Positions 21,443-31,882 of a DNA stretch of 64,000 bases are shown here, in pieces. Both the position numbers and the translations under genes were made by a program. Within the stretch, counting starts at the first letter, position 1, and each line of letters starts with the position of its first letter. The notes below the pieces were generated by a model that had not been told where the DNA came from, made no database searches, and was given only the letters and a program-made list of their open reading frames with translations. The DNA is from Planctomycetota bacterium (GTDB lineage Bacteria > Planctomycetota > UBA1135 > UBA2386), in NCBI GenBank assembly GCA_016716265.1, contig JADJWQ010000006.1:2631501-2695500 (forward strand), in the 5' to 3' direction.

Positions 21443-22399
21443 TCAATCGCCGATCACCGCGACGCCGTAGTCGCTGGCGATCAGGCCGAGCGGGTTGGTT
21501 CCCGGCGAGAGCTGGAACCACTGCGCGAAGACCGGATTGCCGACGATCGCGGGGATCGCCGGAACCGGCAGCGAGAACGACGCATTGCCGCTGCCGTTGG
21601 TCATCGCGGTGCCGCTCGCCTGGACGTCGATGAACAGCGAGCAGCTCGTCGCGCCGATCGGCGTCAGGTCGATCGGCAGCGGGACGCCACCGGAGGTCAC
21701 GGTGTCGCTGAAGCCGATCGCGAGAACGGCAGTCGTGTTCGCCTCACCGCGCGTCAGCGTGAGATCCAATGAGCCGCCGATCGTGGCGATGCAGCCGGCG
21801 ATCCGCGGATTCAGCGTGCGGCTGCCGAGCGGGCAGTACGAGCCCAGCGTGATGAACGAGCCGGGGAACTTCGGCCCGCAGTAGAGTCGGAACTTGTGGT
21901 CGTAGCGCACGAATGGACCGTTCCAGCTCTGGCCGCCGTCGAAGCTGCCGCGATACTGCTGCGTCGACGCGGTGTTGACCCGTTCGATCGGCGACTGCGC
22001 GCCATTGGGAGGCCCGAACACGATCCAGAAGTCCGTGTTCGGCGCGAGCAACACCGGTGACGGCAGCAGGGCACCCTGCCAGCAATCGAGCTGCGTCATC
22101 TGCCAGGTGCCGGTGCCGAGGTCCTGCTGCGGGCGGTTGTTGACCGCATCGTGGGACCAGATGCCGAGCGACGCGGTGGCGACGCGTTCGCCGGAGAACA
22201 CCTCGGCGGCGAACACGGCGAGACCAGCGCCGCTGTTGAACTTCACCGCGTAGAGCAGGTTCGGTCCGCCCATCGAGATGTTGTCGTCGAACACGTTGTT
22301 CGGCGACGTGTCGAAGCAGGGCACGGACTGGGCCGGCAAGGCAGCTGCGGCGGCCAGAGCGAGGGAGACGACGAACGGAATGGAGCGCATGGAGTGCAC
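21443..22399 (-). CDS. Secreted protein with planctomycete C-terminal domain
   Basis: The 318-residue exported protein starts at 22399 (MHSMRS); Met4 is equally possible. The signal runs to LPAQS. Residues about 25-180 look like a beta-sandwich carbohydrate-binding-type domain (FVRYDHKFRLYCGPK, DFWIVFGPPNGAQ). The C-terminal ~135 residues start at ITLGSYCPLGSRTLNPRI and include LAIGFSDTVTSGGVPLPIDL and SLPVPAIPAIVGNPVFAQW, the clearest copy of the domain shared with two other proteins here. There are no catalytic motifs. It is likely a surface or secreted structural or binding protein. Confidence 0.8.
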   Translation of the reverse strand: MHSMRSIPFVVSLALAAAAALPAQSVPCFDTSPNNVFDDNISMGGPNLLYAVKFNSGAGLAVFAAEVFSGERVATASLGIWSHDAVNNRPQQDLGTGTWQMTQLDCWQGALLPSPVLLAPNTDFWIVFGPPNGAQSPIERVNTASTQQYRGSFDGGQSWNGPFVRYDHKFRLYCGPKFPGSFITLGSYCPLGSRTLNPRIAGCIATIGGSLDLTLTRGEANTTAVLAIGFSDTVTSGGVPLPIDLTPIGATSCSLFIDVQASGTAMTNGSGNASFSLPVPAIPAIVGNPVFAQWFQLSPGTNPLGLIASDYGVAVIGD

Positions 22400-22572
22400 C
22401 GAGGTGGAGGCCCGAGGGGATCTGGGGCGAGCAGACTACAGGCTCGACGCCCACGACGATCTCCGCAAGCTCCCGCCAGGGGCGGAGCGCGAAGCGTCGC
22501 ATTCTCGTGACCTGGGCGCCGCAGGGCCGTCCCGCCGCCGGCCGCGCACCCGATCGCCCGCTGCCGTCGGCG

Positions 22573-24195
22573 TCAGTCGCCGAGCTGCTCGCGGAGCTGC
22601 GGCGTGAAGCGCGGGTGGAACGCCGACGAGCCCTGCATCTTCGTTCCCGACGTCAGGTCGACGACCGTGACGGTCACGCCGAACTCGTCGAGGAAGCGGC
22701 GCAGGCGCGTCGTGACCAGCATCCCGGTGCCCTGCTGCTCGAAGAAGGCGATCGATTCCGGAGCGATCGCGCCGTCCTCGGTGCTGGCCGCCGCCTCGAG
22801 GCGGATGAACGACAGCGCGCGGTCGCGGTCGTGCGGCAGCGGCTGGACCTGCAGGCCGTCGTCGGACACCTTCCGGAGCTCGTTGCCGACGATCTCGCCG
22901 ATCTTGACCGCGAGCTCGCCCTCGCTGCTCTCGTAGAACGACTCCTCGAGGTCGAGCAGCTTGCTCTTGGCCGCCGCCAGGTTCTCGTAGACGACGTCCT
23001 GGATCTGCACGGTACCGGAGTCGGTCAGTGGATCGGCGGCAGGACGGTTGGCGTTCTGCAGCCGCGCCTCGGTCGAGTCGTAGGCCTGCTGGAAGGCGCG
23101 CCGGAACGACGCGAGCTCGGCCGCCGGGCCGCGCGCCGCCGCGATGGAGGCCGGCAGCACGGTCAGGCGCTGGCCGGCGAGCACGTTGCCGTAGCGGCGG
23201 TAGACCGTGTCGACCGCCTCGCCGGTGACGCGCTGCACCTCGTCCGCGAGAGCCGCGACCGACGGGCTCGCCTTGATCACGACGTCGAGGCGGCGCCCCG
23301 ACGCGATGACGACCGGCCGCAGGTCGATGCCGTGCTCCTGCTCGAGCGCCGGCGCGACGCTGCGCAGGGCCCCGAGGATCGTCGACTGGAGGCCGGCGAC
23401 GCTGCCGCGGAAGCGGATGCGCGACTCGTTGCAGGTGCCGCGCTCGCCGTCGGCCATCGCGGCACCCGGGTAGGTCCGGAGCGGCGTGTAGCTGCCGGGC
23501 ACGACGCCATCCGCGGTCGCCACCGCATTGGACAGCGCTTCGAGCACCTCGCCGAATCGATTGTCCACGTAGAGCGCGACGGTCATCCGCGCGCCGTTCG
23601 CCGCTTCGTCGTTGCGGACCGACGTCAAGGCGGCGACGACCCGCTGGCCGAGGCTGCCGTCGGCCGCCGGGTCGCACAGCGCCTCGAGGGCCTGGCGGTG
23701 GGCGCTGTCATAGCCGTCCATCGTGCGACCGTCGCCGAGACCCTCACCGTTCGCGACGCGCTCGCCGGCGTCGACGAAGGTCACCCGGAACGCGCCGCGC
23801 TGCTGGACGACGTAGCGCCCCTGCTGCTTGCGCTGCCGCACCGGCTGCACCTCGACGCGCACGACGACCTCGCACTGCGACAGCATGGCGAGCTCCGCGT
23901 CCTCGACCAGCCCTTCCCGGTCACCGAGCCACGACCGCATGATCGACTCCCCGCGCTGGGCGAGCAGCCGCGCCTGCTCCGCGTCGGTCACCGCGAAACC
24001 GGCCGCCTGGATGACCTCCTCGAGCTTGCCGACGGCCTGCTCCGCGTACTGGGCGGGCGTGTCACCGGACACGTCGGGAAGCACGAGCACGCGGAACGAC
24101 GGCAATGCGGAGGCCGGCGCCGCGGCGGGATCGATCTGACCACTCAGGAGGGCAGTCAGGCCGAGGGACGCGATGGCGAGAAGCGTTGGACGCAT
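22573..24195 (-). CDS. Exported protein of unknown function, last gene of the LpoB-like lipoprotein operon
   Basis: The 540-residue protein starts at ATG 24195 and has a short export signal (LLAIASLGLTALLSG). The first ~150 residues (FRVLVLPDVSGDTPAQYAEQAVGKLEEVIQAAGF by position) have the layout of CsgG/FlgO-type periplasmic domains that begin with an LPF-like strand. The rest is alternating helix and strand with two similar halves. I cannot assign a family. It is last of five same-strand genes with gaps of 17-140 bp, most encoding lipoproteins, so it is probably envelope located. The start upstream at 24246 would lack a signal and was rejected. Confidence 0.65.
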   Translation of the reverse strand: MRPTLLAIASLGLTALLSGQIDPAAAPASALPSFRVLVLPDVSGDTPAQYAEQAVGKLEEVIQAAGFAVTDAEQARLLAQRGESIMRSWLGDREGLVEDAELAMLSQCEVVVRVEVQPVRQRKQQGRYVVQQRGAFRVTFVDAGERVANGEGLGDGRTMDGYDSAHRQALEALCDPAADGSLGQRVVAALTSVRNDEAANGARMTVALYVDNRFGEVLEALSNAVATADGVVPGSYTPLRTYPGAAMADGERGTCNESRIRFRGSVAGLQSTILGALRSVAPALEQEHGIDLRPVVIASGRRLDVVIKASPSVAALADEVQRVTGEAVDTVYRRYGNVLAGQRLTVLPASIAAARGPAAELASFRRAFQQAYDSTEARLQNANRPAADPLTDSGTVQIQDVVYENLAAAKSKLLDLEESFYESSEGELAVKIGEIVGNELRKVSDDGLQVQPLPHDRDRALSFIRLEAAASTEDGAIAPESIAFFEQQGTGMLVTTRLRRFLDEFGVTVTVVDLTSGTKMQGSSAFHPRFTPQLREQLGD

Positions 24196-24251
24196 CGGAG
24201 GACTCGTGGATGGGAAGGGACGGTGGGACGGCGGGAGGCCCCGCACGGGGG

Positions 24252-24557
24252 TCAGCGGATCGGCCGCAGCACGAGCTTGCGGGTGTTGTTGGAGACCCGA
24301 GTCACTTCACCGAGCGTGCCACGCCAGGTCTCGAAGCCCGGCTTGCTGACCTCGATCTCCTCGTCCTCGTCGATGTCGTAGTTCAGGTCGGCTGGCGTCC
24401 GCAGCGACAGGTTGCGCTCGACGAGAAACAGCGCGGCCCCGGGCGGATCGGTCTCGAGTCGCGAGATCGGCGGTGACGCCTGGCTGTTCGTGGAGTTGCT
24501 GTAGCTGCAGCCGGTGAGGAGCAGCAGTGCAGAGGACAGGACGGCGAGAGTTCTCAT
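24252..24557 (-). CDS. Small PEGA-domain lipoprotein
   Basis: The 101-residue protein has a lipoprotein signal ending LLLLTGCS (Cys17). The mature part is one PEGA-like repeat: SRLETDPPGAALFLVERN, then TPADLNYDIDEDEEIEVSKPGFETW, the typical beta-rich surface-exposed motif. It starts 17 bp after the preceding lipoprotein gene and is surely in the same operon. It is predicted to be anchored in a membrane facing the periplasm. Its partner is not known. Confidence 0.8.
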   Translation of the reverse strand: MRTLAVLSSALLLLTGCSYSNSTNSQASPPISRLETDPPGAALFLVERNLSLRTPADLNYDIDEDEEIEVSKPGFETWRGTLGEVTRVSNNTRKLVLRPIR

Positions 24558-24574
24558 GACGGTTCGGGGGATGG

Positions 24575-26041
24575 TCAGAGCCGTGGCTTCTCGAAGCGCG
24601 GATTCGACGGTTCGGCCGGATCGCCAGCGCCGACGTCGAGCTGCCGCGACAGCAGCGGGGGACCGCCCGCGGCCGTCGGCACGACCGCGAGCACGTAGGT
24701 GGGGCGACGCGGATCGACCTGCACCTGGATGGAGATCTGCGCGCCGCTGGGATAGCCGCCCTTCTCGGCCTGCACGACCACCTCGTGCACGCCGGGATCG
24801 AGCTCGAGGCGGAGCGCCTGGCACGTCGCCGGCAGCAGGCTCCAGCAGCGCAGGTCGGCGACCTCGGCAGCCTGCCAGACCGCGCCGAGCAGCATGATGC
24901 CGATGTCGATGAGCTGATCCTCGGCGTTCAGGTTGCCGCTCTCGTCCTGCCGCGCGGCGCGCACACCGGCGCGCACGCCCTCGACGATCGCGAACTTGAA
25001 CGCACGGCGGATCAGTGCGCGCGCGACCCGGTAGTCGTAGGTCGCGTCGTACTCGGCCTGCGCGACCTGCTCGACGTCGGTCACGGTGTTCGTCTGGCCG
25101 TACTCCTGACCGTCGACCGACACGAGCAGCGCGTCGGGATTGTCGGGGTGGAAGGTCAGGACGTCGATCGGCACGCCCTTCAGGCTGATCTGCGGCAGCG
25201 ACTCGTTCGCGATCGCGACGATGATGCCGGCCAACGCCAGGGCCGCCTGGCTCGCCTCGACCTGCTGCTCCACGCGGTACGGACCGCGGCCGACGAGGCC
25301 GAGCACGTGCACCACGCCCTTGCCGGGCTGCGTGACGGGGCCGCGTTCGAGCCGCTGCAGCTCCTGCTGTAGCCAGGTGCGGTCGGGCTCGAGTTCGACG
25401 ACCTTGCGCATCTGGAAACGCGCCTCGTCGCGGTTGATCGGGTCGGCCTCGCGCACGATCGCGACGACGTAGCTGCCGAACGCGACGTATTTGAAGGCCG
25501 CCGACGGCGCCACCAGCGACTTGCCACCCAGGTCGTCGCGCCCCTCGCGGAGCTGCTCCGTGATCCGGATGTGCTCGTCCAGGATCTGGTTCGCGTAGGC
25601 GACGGCGTCGTCGCCGAACATGCGATCCGGCGCGACCAGCTCGGCTGCGGCCAGCAGCGCACGCACGAGCACACGCTCGTAGGTCGAGCCTTCGTAGTCG
25701 AGCTCGGTGTCGTCGGACATCCACGCGGCGACCGTCTCACCGAAGCCCTCGCCCGCGAGCTCGTCGAACTTGTCGCGGGCGGCGCGCCAGCACGAGATCG
25801 CCGCGTCGGGGTCACCCAGCGCGAGCTCGGTCATGCCCTGCTCGAGCTGGTAGACGTGCGCGTCGGAGCCCCCGTCGGCGACGAGCTCCTCCACGAGCTG
25901 ATTGGCACGGACGTAGTCGCCCGCCGAGTAGACCTGCCGCGCCTCGATCATCTCGTCGGTCGCAGCGCAGCCGGCGGACCACGACACGACGACGGCGAGC
26001 AGGGCCCCGCGGACTGCGTTTCGACCAGGGTTCCGGAGCAT
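24575..26041 (-). CDS. COG3014-like lipoprotein
   Basis: The 488-residue protein has a lipoprotein signal (VVVSWSAGCAAT, Cys25) and an N-terminal TPR-like region (ARQVYSAGDYVRANQLVEELV, MTELALGDPDAAISCWRAAR, STYERVLVRALLAAAEL). Further on it has a conserved-looking segment GKGVVHVLGLVGRGPYRVEQ and a C-terminal beta domain (LDPGVHEVVVQAEKGGY). This layout, next to an LpoB-like gene, matches the COG3014 family that in other bacteria neighbours lpoB. A peptidoglycan-synthase activation role is inferred from context only. Confidence 0.7.
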   Translation of the reverse strand: MLRNPGRNAVRGALLAVVVSWSAGCAATDEMIEARQVYSAGDYVRANQLVEELVADGGSDAHVYQLEQGMTELALGDPDAAISCWRAARDKFDELAGEGFGETVAAWMSDDTELDYEGSTYERVLVRALLAAAELVAPDRMFGDDAVAYANQILDEHIRITEQLREGRDDLGGKSLVAPSAAFKYVAFGSYVVAIVREADPINRDEARFQMRKVVELEPDRTWLQQELQRLERGPVTQPGKGVVHVLGLVGRGPYRVEQQVEASQAALALAGIIVAIANESLPQISLKGVPIDVLTFHPDNPDALLVSVDGQEYGQTNTVTDVEQVAQAEYDATYDYRVARALIRRAFKFAIVEGVRAGVRAARQDESGNLNAEDQLIDIGIMLLGAVWQAAEVADLRCWSLLPATCQALRLELDPGVHEVVVQAEKGGYPSGAQISIQVQVDPRRPTYVLAVVPTAAGGPPLLSRQLDVGAGDPAEPSNPRFEKPRL

Positions 26042-26121
26042 GATTCTCGGGGTTCCTGTGGGCTCGCCCCCGGTGGCGGCGCGAGCCGGGGTTCAGAGAC
26101 GCGCAGCCGGCCGTCCGCCGC

Positions 26122-26730
26122 TCAGCGGTTGTATTCCTTGCGAACCTCGGCGTCGGCCTTGAGGTTCTTGCCGGTCTCCGAGTCGACCATGTCGAGCGTC
26201 AGGCGGTAGCGCTGCTGGCGCGTCTGGCCCTGCTGCTGGCTACCGCCGGTCAGCCTCGCCCAGACGATCGCCTTCACCGGATTGCCGGCCTGGATCTCGA
26301 GCACACGGAAGAACTCGCGCCGCTTGGCCGGGATGAACAGGTCCTCGGTCGTCAGGCCGGTCTCGTTGAGCGCCGCGCGGACGTAGCGCTGACTGACGGT
26401 CGAGAAGCCACGGAAGTCGTTGATCGACGTGTCGATGATCTCGTTGAGCTCGTCGCGCCATTCGCCGAGCTCCTCGCGCGTCGCGTTCTCGATGCCGGCG
26501 AACGCGACGTTCAGCCCGCCCGGCTGGCTGCCGGCGAGCACCTGATCGGTGTACTTCTCGAGCAGCTCCTGGACGGCGCCCTTGACGAGGCGGTCGTAGG
26601 TCGCCGAGCCGGCGCGATCACCGCCGACGAGGTCGTCCTCGTTGTCGTCCATGATGCGCGCCTGCGGACCGGCGCAGGCTGCGAACGTGAGGCAGGCGAG
26701 GAAGAACGCGTGCAGAGGATGACGCTTCAT
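26122..26730 (-). CDS. LpoB-like penicillin-binding-protein activator lipoprotein
   Basis: The 202-residue protein begins at ATG 26730 with a lipoprotein signal ending TFAACAGP (Cys19). The mature domain reads LNVAFAGIENATREEL, IDTSINDFRGFSTVSQRYVRAAL, then ARLTGGSQQQGQTRQQRYRLTLDMVDSETG by position; these are hallmarks of the LpoB/YcfM family (outer-membrane activator of PBP1b in enterobacteria). Its position between COG3014-like and CsgG-like lipoprotein genes supports the call. Class A PBPs are generally scarce in planctomycetes, so the target here may differ. The final residues (VRKEYNR) also match the family end. Confidence 0.82.
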   Translation of the reverse strand: MKRHPLHAFFLACLTFAACAGPQARIMDDNEDDLVGGDRAGSATYDRLVKGAVQELLEKYTDQVLAGSQPGGLNVAFAGIENATREELGEWRDELNEIIDTSINDFRGFSTVSQRYVRAALNETGLTTEDLFIPAKRREFFRVLEIQAGNPVKAIVWARLTGGSQQQGQTRQQRYRLTLDMVDSETGKNLKADAEVRKEYNR

Positions 26731-26870
26731 CGTGGTCGGATGTCTCTCAGGGGGATCGTGATCAGGACTGCAGCCGGATCGGCCCGCCCCACGTCTCTTC
26801 GACGTGCGCGCCGACCCGGCTGAAACGGACGGAGCTCCCGCCGCGCCGCAGGCGGGGCGGGACAGGCTTG

Positions 26871-28427
26871 TCAACCACCCAGGATCCTGCGCACCGGCTC
26901 GATCATCCACGGCTCGAGCGGGACCATCTCGGTCGCGCTGCGGTTCGGGTTGGCGAGATCGAACACGCGGACCGTCAGCACGAAGTCCTCGATGCGCGGG
27001 CGCAGCGACGAGCGCACGACGACGTCGGCGGCGCGCGCGTTGACGGTGCCGATCGACGACGACTCGATGCTGCCCTCGACCTGGAACTCGAGCATGTCGG
27101 CCTTGACGAGGCTGAGCGCGACGAGGCGATCGTCGTTCGCGACCAGCTCGACGCGGCCGCCGGAGATCAGCTTCAGGGTCTCGCCCATGACGTCGCTGAG
27201 GTCGGACGACAGCGCCCCGGCGCGGGTGCCGAACACGTCGGCGCGGCGCGAACGGTAGTCGACGAGCGCCTCGGCGCCGGTCGCGTAGTCGCGGCCGAGC
27301 ACCGTCAGCCGGTGGTCGAGCGCGAACTGCAGCGGGTCGGCCTCGCCGGCGTTCTGCGCGGCGCGCTCGGCGCCTTCGAGCGCGGTCTGGAACGCGTCCT
27401 GCCACTTCGCGAGCTCGCGCGCGGCTGCGGCGGTCGCCGGCACCTCGAGCGGCAGCACGACCGCGCGGCGGTCGATCACCAGCTCGGGCTGGCGGTCGAG
27501 GATCCGCGCGAGCGCCATCGTCGCCAGCACGTCGAACTCGCGATCGACGGTCGGCTCGAACGGATCGGCCGCGTCCCCGATGCGCCAGTTGCCCGGCTTG
27601 CGCAGGTCGTCGAGCAGCGGCGCGACGTTGCGCGCGCCCTCGAAGCGGTGCCGGGCCCGTGCGAGCCGTCCGCCATCGCCGAAGCCGGTCGCGCGCAGCG
27701 AGAAGTCGATGCGCCGGTCGCCAGTCAGCCCGTTGCGCTCGTCGACCTCGAAGCCGCCGGTCACCGCCGCACCGACGAAGAACAGGCCCGACAGCCGACG
27801 GCCCATGTCGATCGCCGTCGCCTCGTCGCGGATCGAGCCGAGGCCGCGATTCGAGCGATGGATCGCCTCGAGCAGCGAGTCGCCGACCAGCACGCGGCGG
27901 CCGGCGGACTGCAGCCGCGTCGCGAGCTCCTCGGCGATCTCCTCACCGAGGTCCGGCACCGACCACAGCCGCGTGGACGGGCCCCAGTACAGGGTCGGGA
28001 AGATCGCGATGGCACCCCGCAGGTCGCGCGTGTTCGCGATCAGCTCGTCGGCGAACGCGTCGACGACGTCCTCCCAGGTCGACGGCCCCGAGCGCACCAC
28101 GGGGCCCGGTGCCGGCTCGACGCGCGGCTGCGGTTCGACCCGGGGCTGCGGCTCGACGCGCGGTTGTGGTGGTGGCTCTTCGATCGGTGGAGCGTCGCGC
28201 GGCGAGGGACGCGACCTGGAGCCATCGTCCTCCGACTCGTCGCGGACACCCTCGTCCTGCGAGCCGGAGCGCGCCTCGCGCTCCTTCTGCTCGTAGCGGG
28301 CGTTGGCGCCCTCGGCGGTGTCGTCCGTGCGCACCCGCGTCGCCCGCTCGGGGCCGGCGCAGGAGGTCGTCAGGAACACGGCGGAGGAGAAGGCGAGAGC
28401 GATCCCGATACGACGGCTGTTCTTCAT
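26871..28427 (-). CDS. Lipoprotein with proline-rich linker and CsgG/FlgO-like domain, first gene of operon
   Basis: The 518-residue protein starts at ATG 28427. It has a lipoprotein signal (SSAVFLTTSCAG, Cys23), then a charged, low-complexity linker with three PQPRVE units (about residues 80-110) that would span the periplasm. Residues about 125-300 (AIAIFPTLYWG, ELATRLQSAGRRVLVGDSLLEAI, LFFVGAAVTGGF) resemble the CsgG/FlgO fold. A second similar half follows to WMIEPVRRILGG. The upstream frame to 29888 is antisense of the next gene and is not coding. A divergent 215-bp spacer to the 28643 gene probably holds the operon promoter. Confidence 0.72.
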   Translation of the reverse strand: MKNSRRIGIALAFSSAVFLTTSCAGPERATRVRTDDTAEGANARYEQKEREARSGSQDEGVRDESEDDGSRSRPSPRDAPPIEEPPPQPRVEPQPRVEPQPRVEPAPGPVVRSGPSTWEDVVDAFADELIANTRDLRGAIAIFPTLYWGPSTRLWSVPDLGEEIAEELATRLQSAGRRVLVGDSLLEAIHRSNRGLGSIRDEATAIDMGRRLSGLFFVGAAVTGGFEVDERNGLTGDRRIDFSLRATGFGDGGRLARARHRFEGARNVAPLLDDLRKPGNWRIGDAADPFEPTVDREFDVLATMALARILDRQPELVIDRRAVVLPLEVPATAAAARELAKWQDAFQTALEGAERAAQNAGEADPLQFALDHRLTVLGRDYATGAEALVDYRSRRADVFGTRAGALSSDLSDVMGETLKLISGGRVELVANDDRLVALSLVKADMLEFQVEGSIESSSIGTVNARAADVVVRSSLRPRIEDFVLTVRVFDLANPNRSATEMVPLEPWMIEPVRRILGG

Positions 28428-28642
28428 CGATGGACTCCGGTGGAAGAGTCGGCACTGCGCGCTGCCATCATGCAAGCGCTTTCCCTGTCGGAACGCGATG
28501 CCCGGTATCTGGAACTGTCCCGCGGTCCGTACGGCGGGGCTGCCACGGCGCGGTGGGTCGCGGCGCGGCGGTGCCGCCGTGACCCCGACCGGGGGGACGA
28601 CTATCGTGGCGGGTTTCCCAGGGGTGCCCCGAGACCACCGCC

Positions 28643-29866
28643 ATGCGCATCCTCCCGACCGCCGCCGCCCTCGCCCTCGCCTCGCTCGCCGCGCGCCCGG
28701 TACCCGCGCAGGAGGCCGAGCCGCGCGACTGGCGGCTGCCGTTCCGCTCGCCGCAGGCCAACCTGGTGCCGCCCGAGGAGATGTACGCGCACCTGCGGCC
28801 GATGTACGCGATCGCGCAGCGGGCGCCGGCGGCGAAGCGACACCTCGAGGACGGCGGCTTCGAGGTGGTCGACGATCCGGACTGGCGGCGCGAGTTCGAG
28901 GCATTCCGGCAGGTGCGCTACGACTGGGGCTATCTGTCGCTCGTGCTGCGCGAGAGCCGCCACGCGCCGGACCGGGCCGTGGCCTTCTATGCGGCGACGT
29001 TCTGCCCGGATCCGCAATACGGATTGCTGCTCGTCGAGCACATCCCGGGCGAGCCGGTGCGCAGCCTGCGGGAGGAGGCATTCCAGCGCGCCATCCCCTG
29101 CCTCGCGGCATGGCTGCCCGAGCGCAATGAGGGCGACCTCGCCGCCTGGCGCGAGCTGAAGGTCGGCCCGGCCGGGGAGCGGCCGCCGAAGCCGGGCGAG
29201 TACAGCCATGCGCTCGATCCGCTGCCGTTCCTCGCGATGCTCGACCTGGACGACGCGATCGACCGCCGCCAGGCGCTGTGGTTCCTGGCGCGCTGCAGCG
29301 AGCTGCGCCCCGAGTTCGGCGTCGAGTGTCTGGAGCGGACGCGCCACGCATTCCCGACGCTGCTCGATTCCGGCGATGCCGCGCTGCGCGAGGCGGCCAT
29401 CGACTTCGTCGCGACCGTCGCCCCGCCGGCGACCGGCGCGGTGCCGCGCGACGCCGACCCCGAGGCCGTGCGCGCGTGGTTCGCGGCCGTCGACCACGCG
29501 CTGTTCCCACCGATCCGCCGCATCTCGGAGGGGCTCGTCGAGCTGCACGCGGGCGACGACCGCGATCAGCTCGTCGCGGTCGCCCGCGCCGGGCTCGCCG
29601 ACGGCACGCTCGTCGAGCGCGCGACCGGGCGACGCCACGGCGGCGGTGCCTGGCGCGGCCTCCGCATCCGCGCGCTGCCGGAACCCCTCGACCGCCTCGG
29701 CTTCGCGGTCGGCGACGCCCTGACGGCGATCGACGGCGTGCCGATCGACAGCGCCGAGACGCTGCTGCGGATCCTGGACCGGCGCGCGAAGCCCGGCGCG
29801 GTGTTCCTGGTCGAGTACGTCGCCGGGGCCGGCGACGACCGCGCGATCGAGTTCCGCGTGCGGTGA
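28643..29866 (+). CDS. Exported protein with C-terminal PDZ-like domain
   Basis: The 407-residue protein has a cleavable signal (TAAALALASLAARPVPAQ). Most of it is helical without recognisable motif (DDAIDRRQALWFLARCSEL and others). The last ~80 residues (GLRIRALPEPLDRLGFAVGDALTAIDGVPIDSAE by position) form a PDZ-like fold of the type in secretion or protease adaptor proteins. No protease triad is present. The function is unknown; a periplasmic scaffold is plausible. It is followed after 93 bp by the uup gene. Confidence 0.65.
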   Translation: MRILPTAAALALASLAARPVPAQEAEPRDWRLPFRSPQANLVPPEEMYAHLRPMYAIAQRAPAAKRHLEDGGFEVVDDPDWRREFEAFRQVRYDWGYLSLVLRESRHAPDRAVAFYAATFCPDPQYGLLLVEHIPGEPVRSLREEAFQRAIPCLAAWLPERNEGDLAAWRELKVGPAGERPPKPGEYSHALDPLPFLAMLDLDDAIDRRQALWFLARCSELRPEFGVECLERTRHAFPTLLDSGDAALREAAIDFVATVAPPATGAVPRDADPEAVRAWFAAVDHALFPPIRRISEGLVELHAGDDRDQLVAVARAGLADGTLVERATGRRHGGGAWRGLRIRALPEPLDRLGFAVGDALTAIDGVPIDSAETLLRILDRRAKPGAVFLVEYVAGAGDDRAIEFRVR

Positions 29867-29959
29867 CCGGCGCGCCCGCCGGTCGCACGGCGGCGCGCGA
29901 GCGGATACCATCCCCGCCCCTCGTTCGGCCGGAGCGCCCGGCCGGAACCGCGCTCCGCC

Positions 29960-31878
<1,919 letters not shown>

Positions 31879-31882
<4 letters not shown>

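Noticed and set aside
22507..24381. Plus-strand frame over the lipoprotein operon
   Set aside because: It has no family features and is antisense to genes with export or lipoprotein signals.
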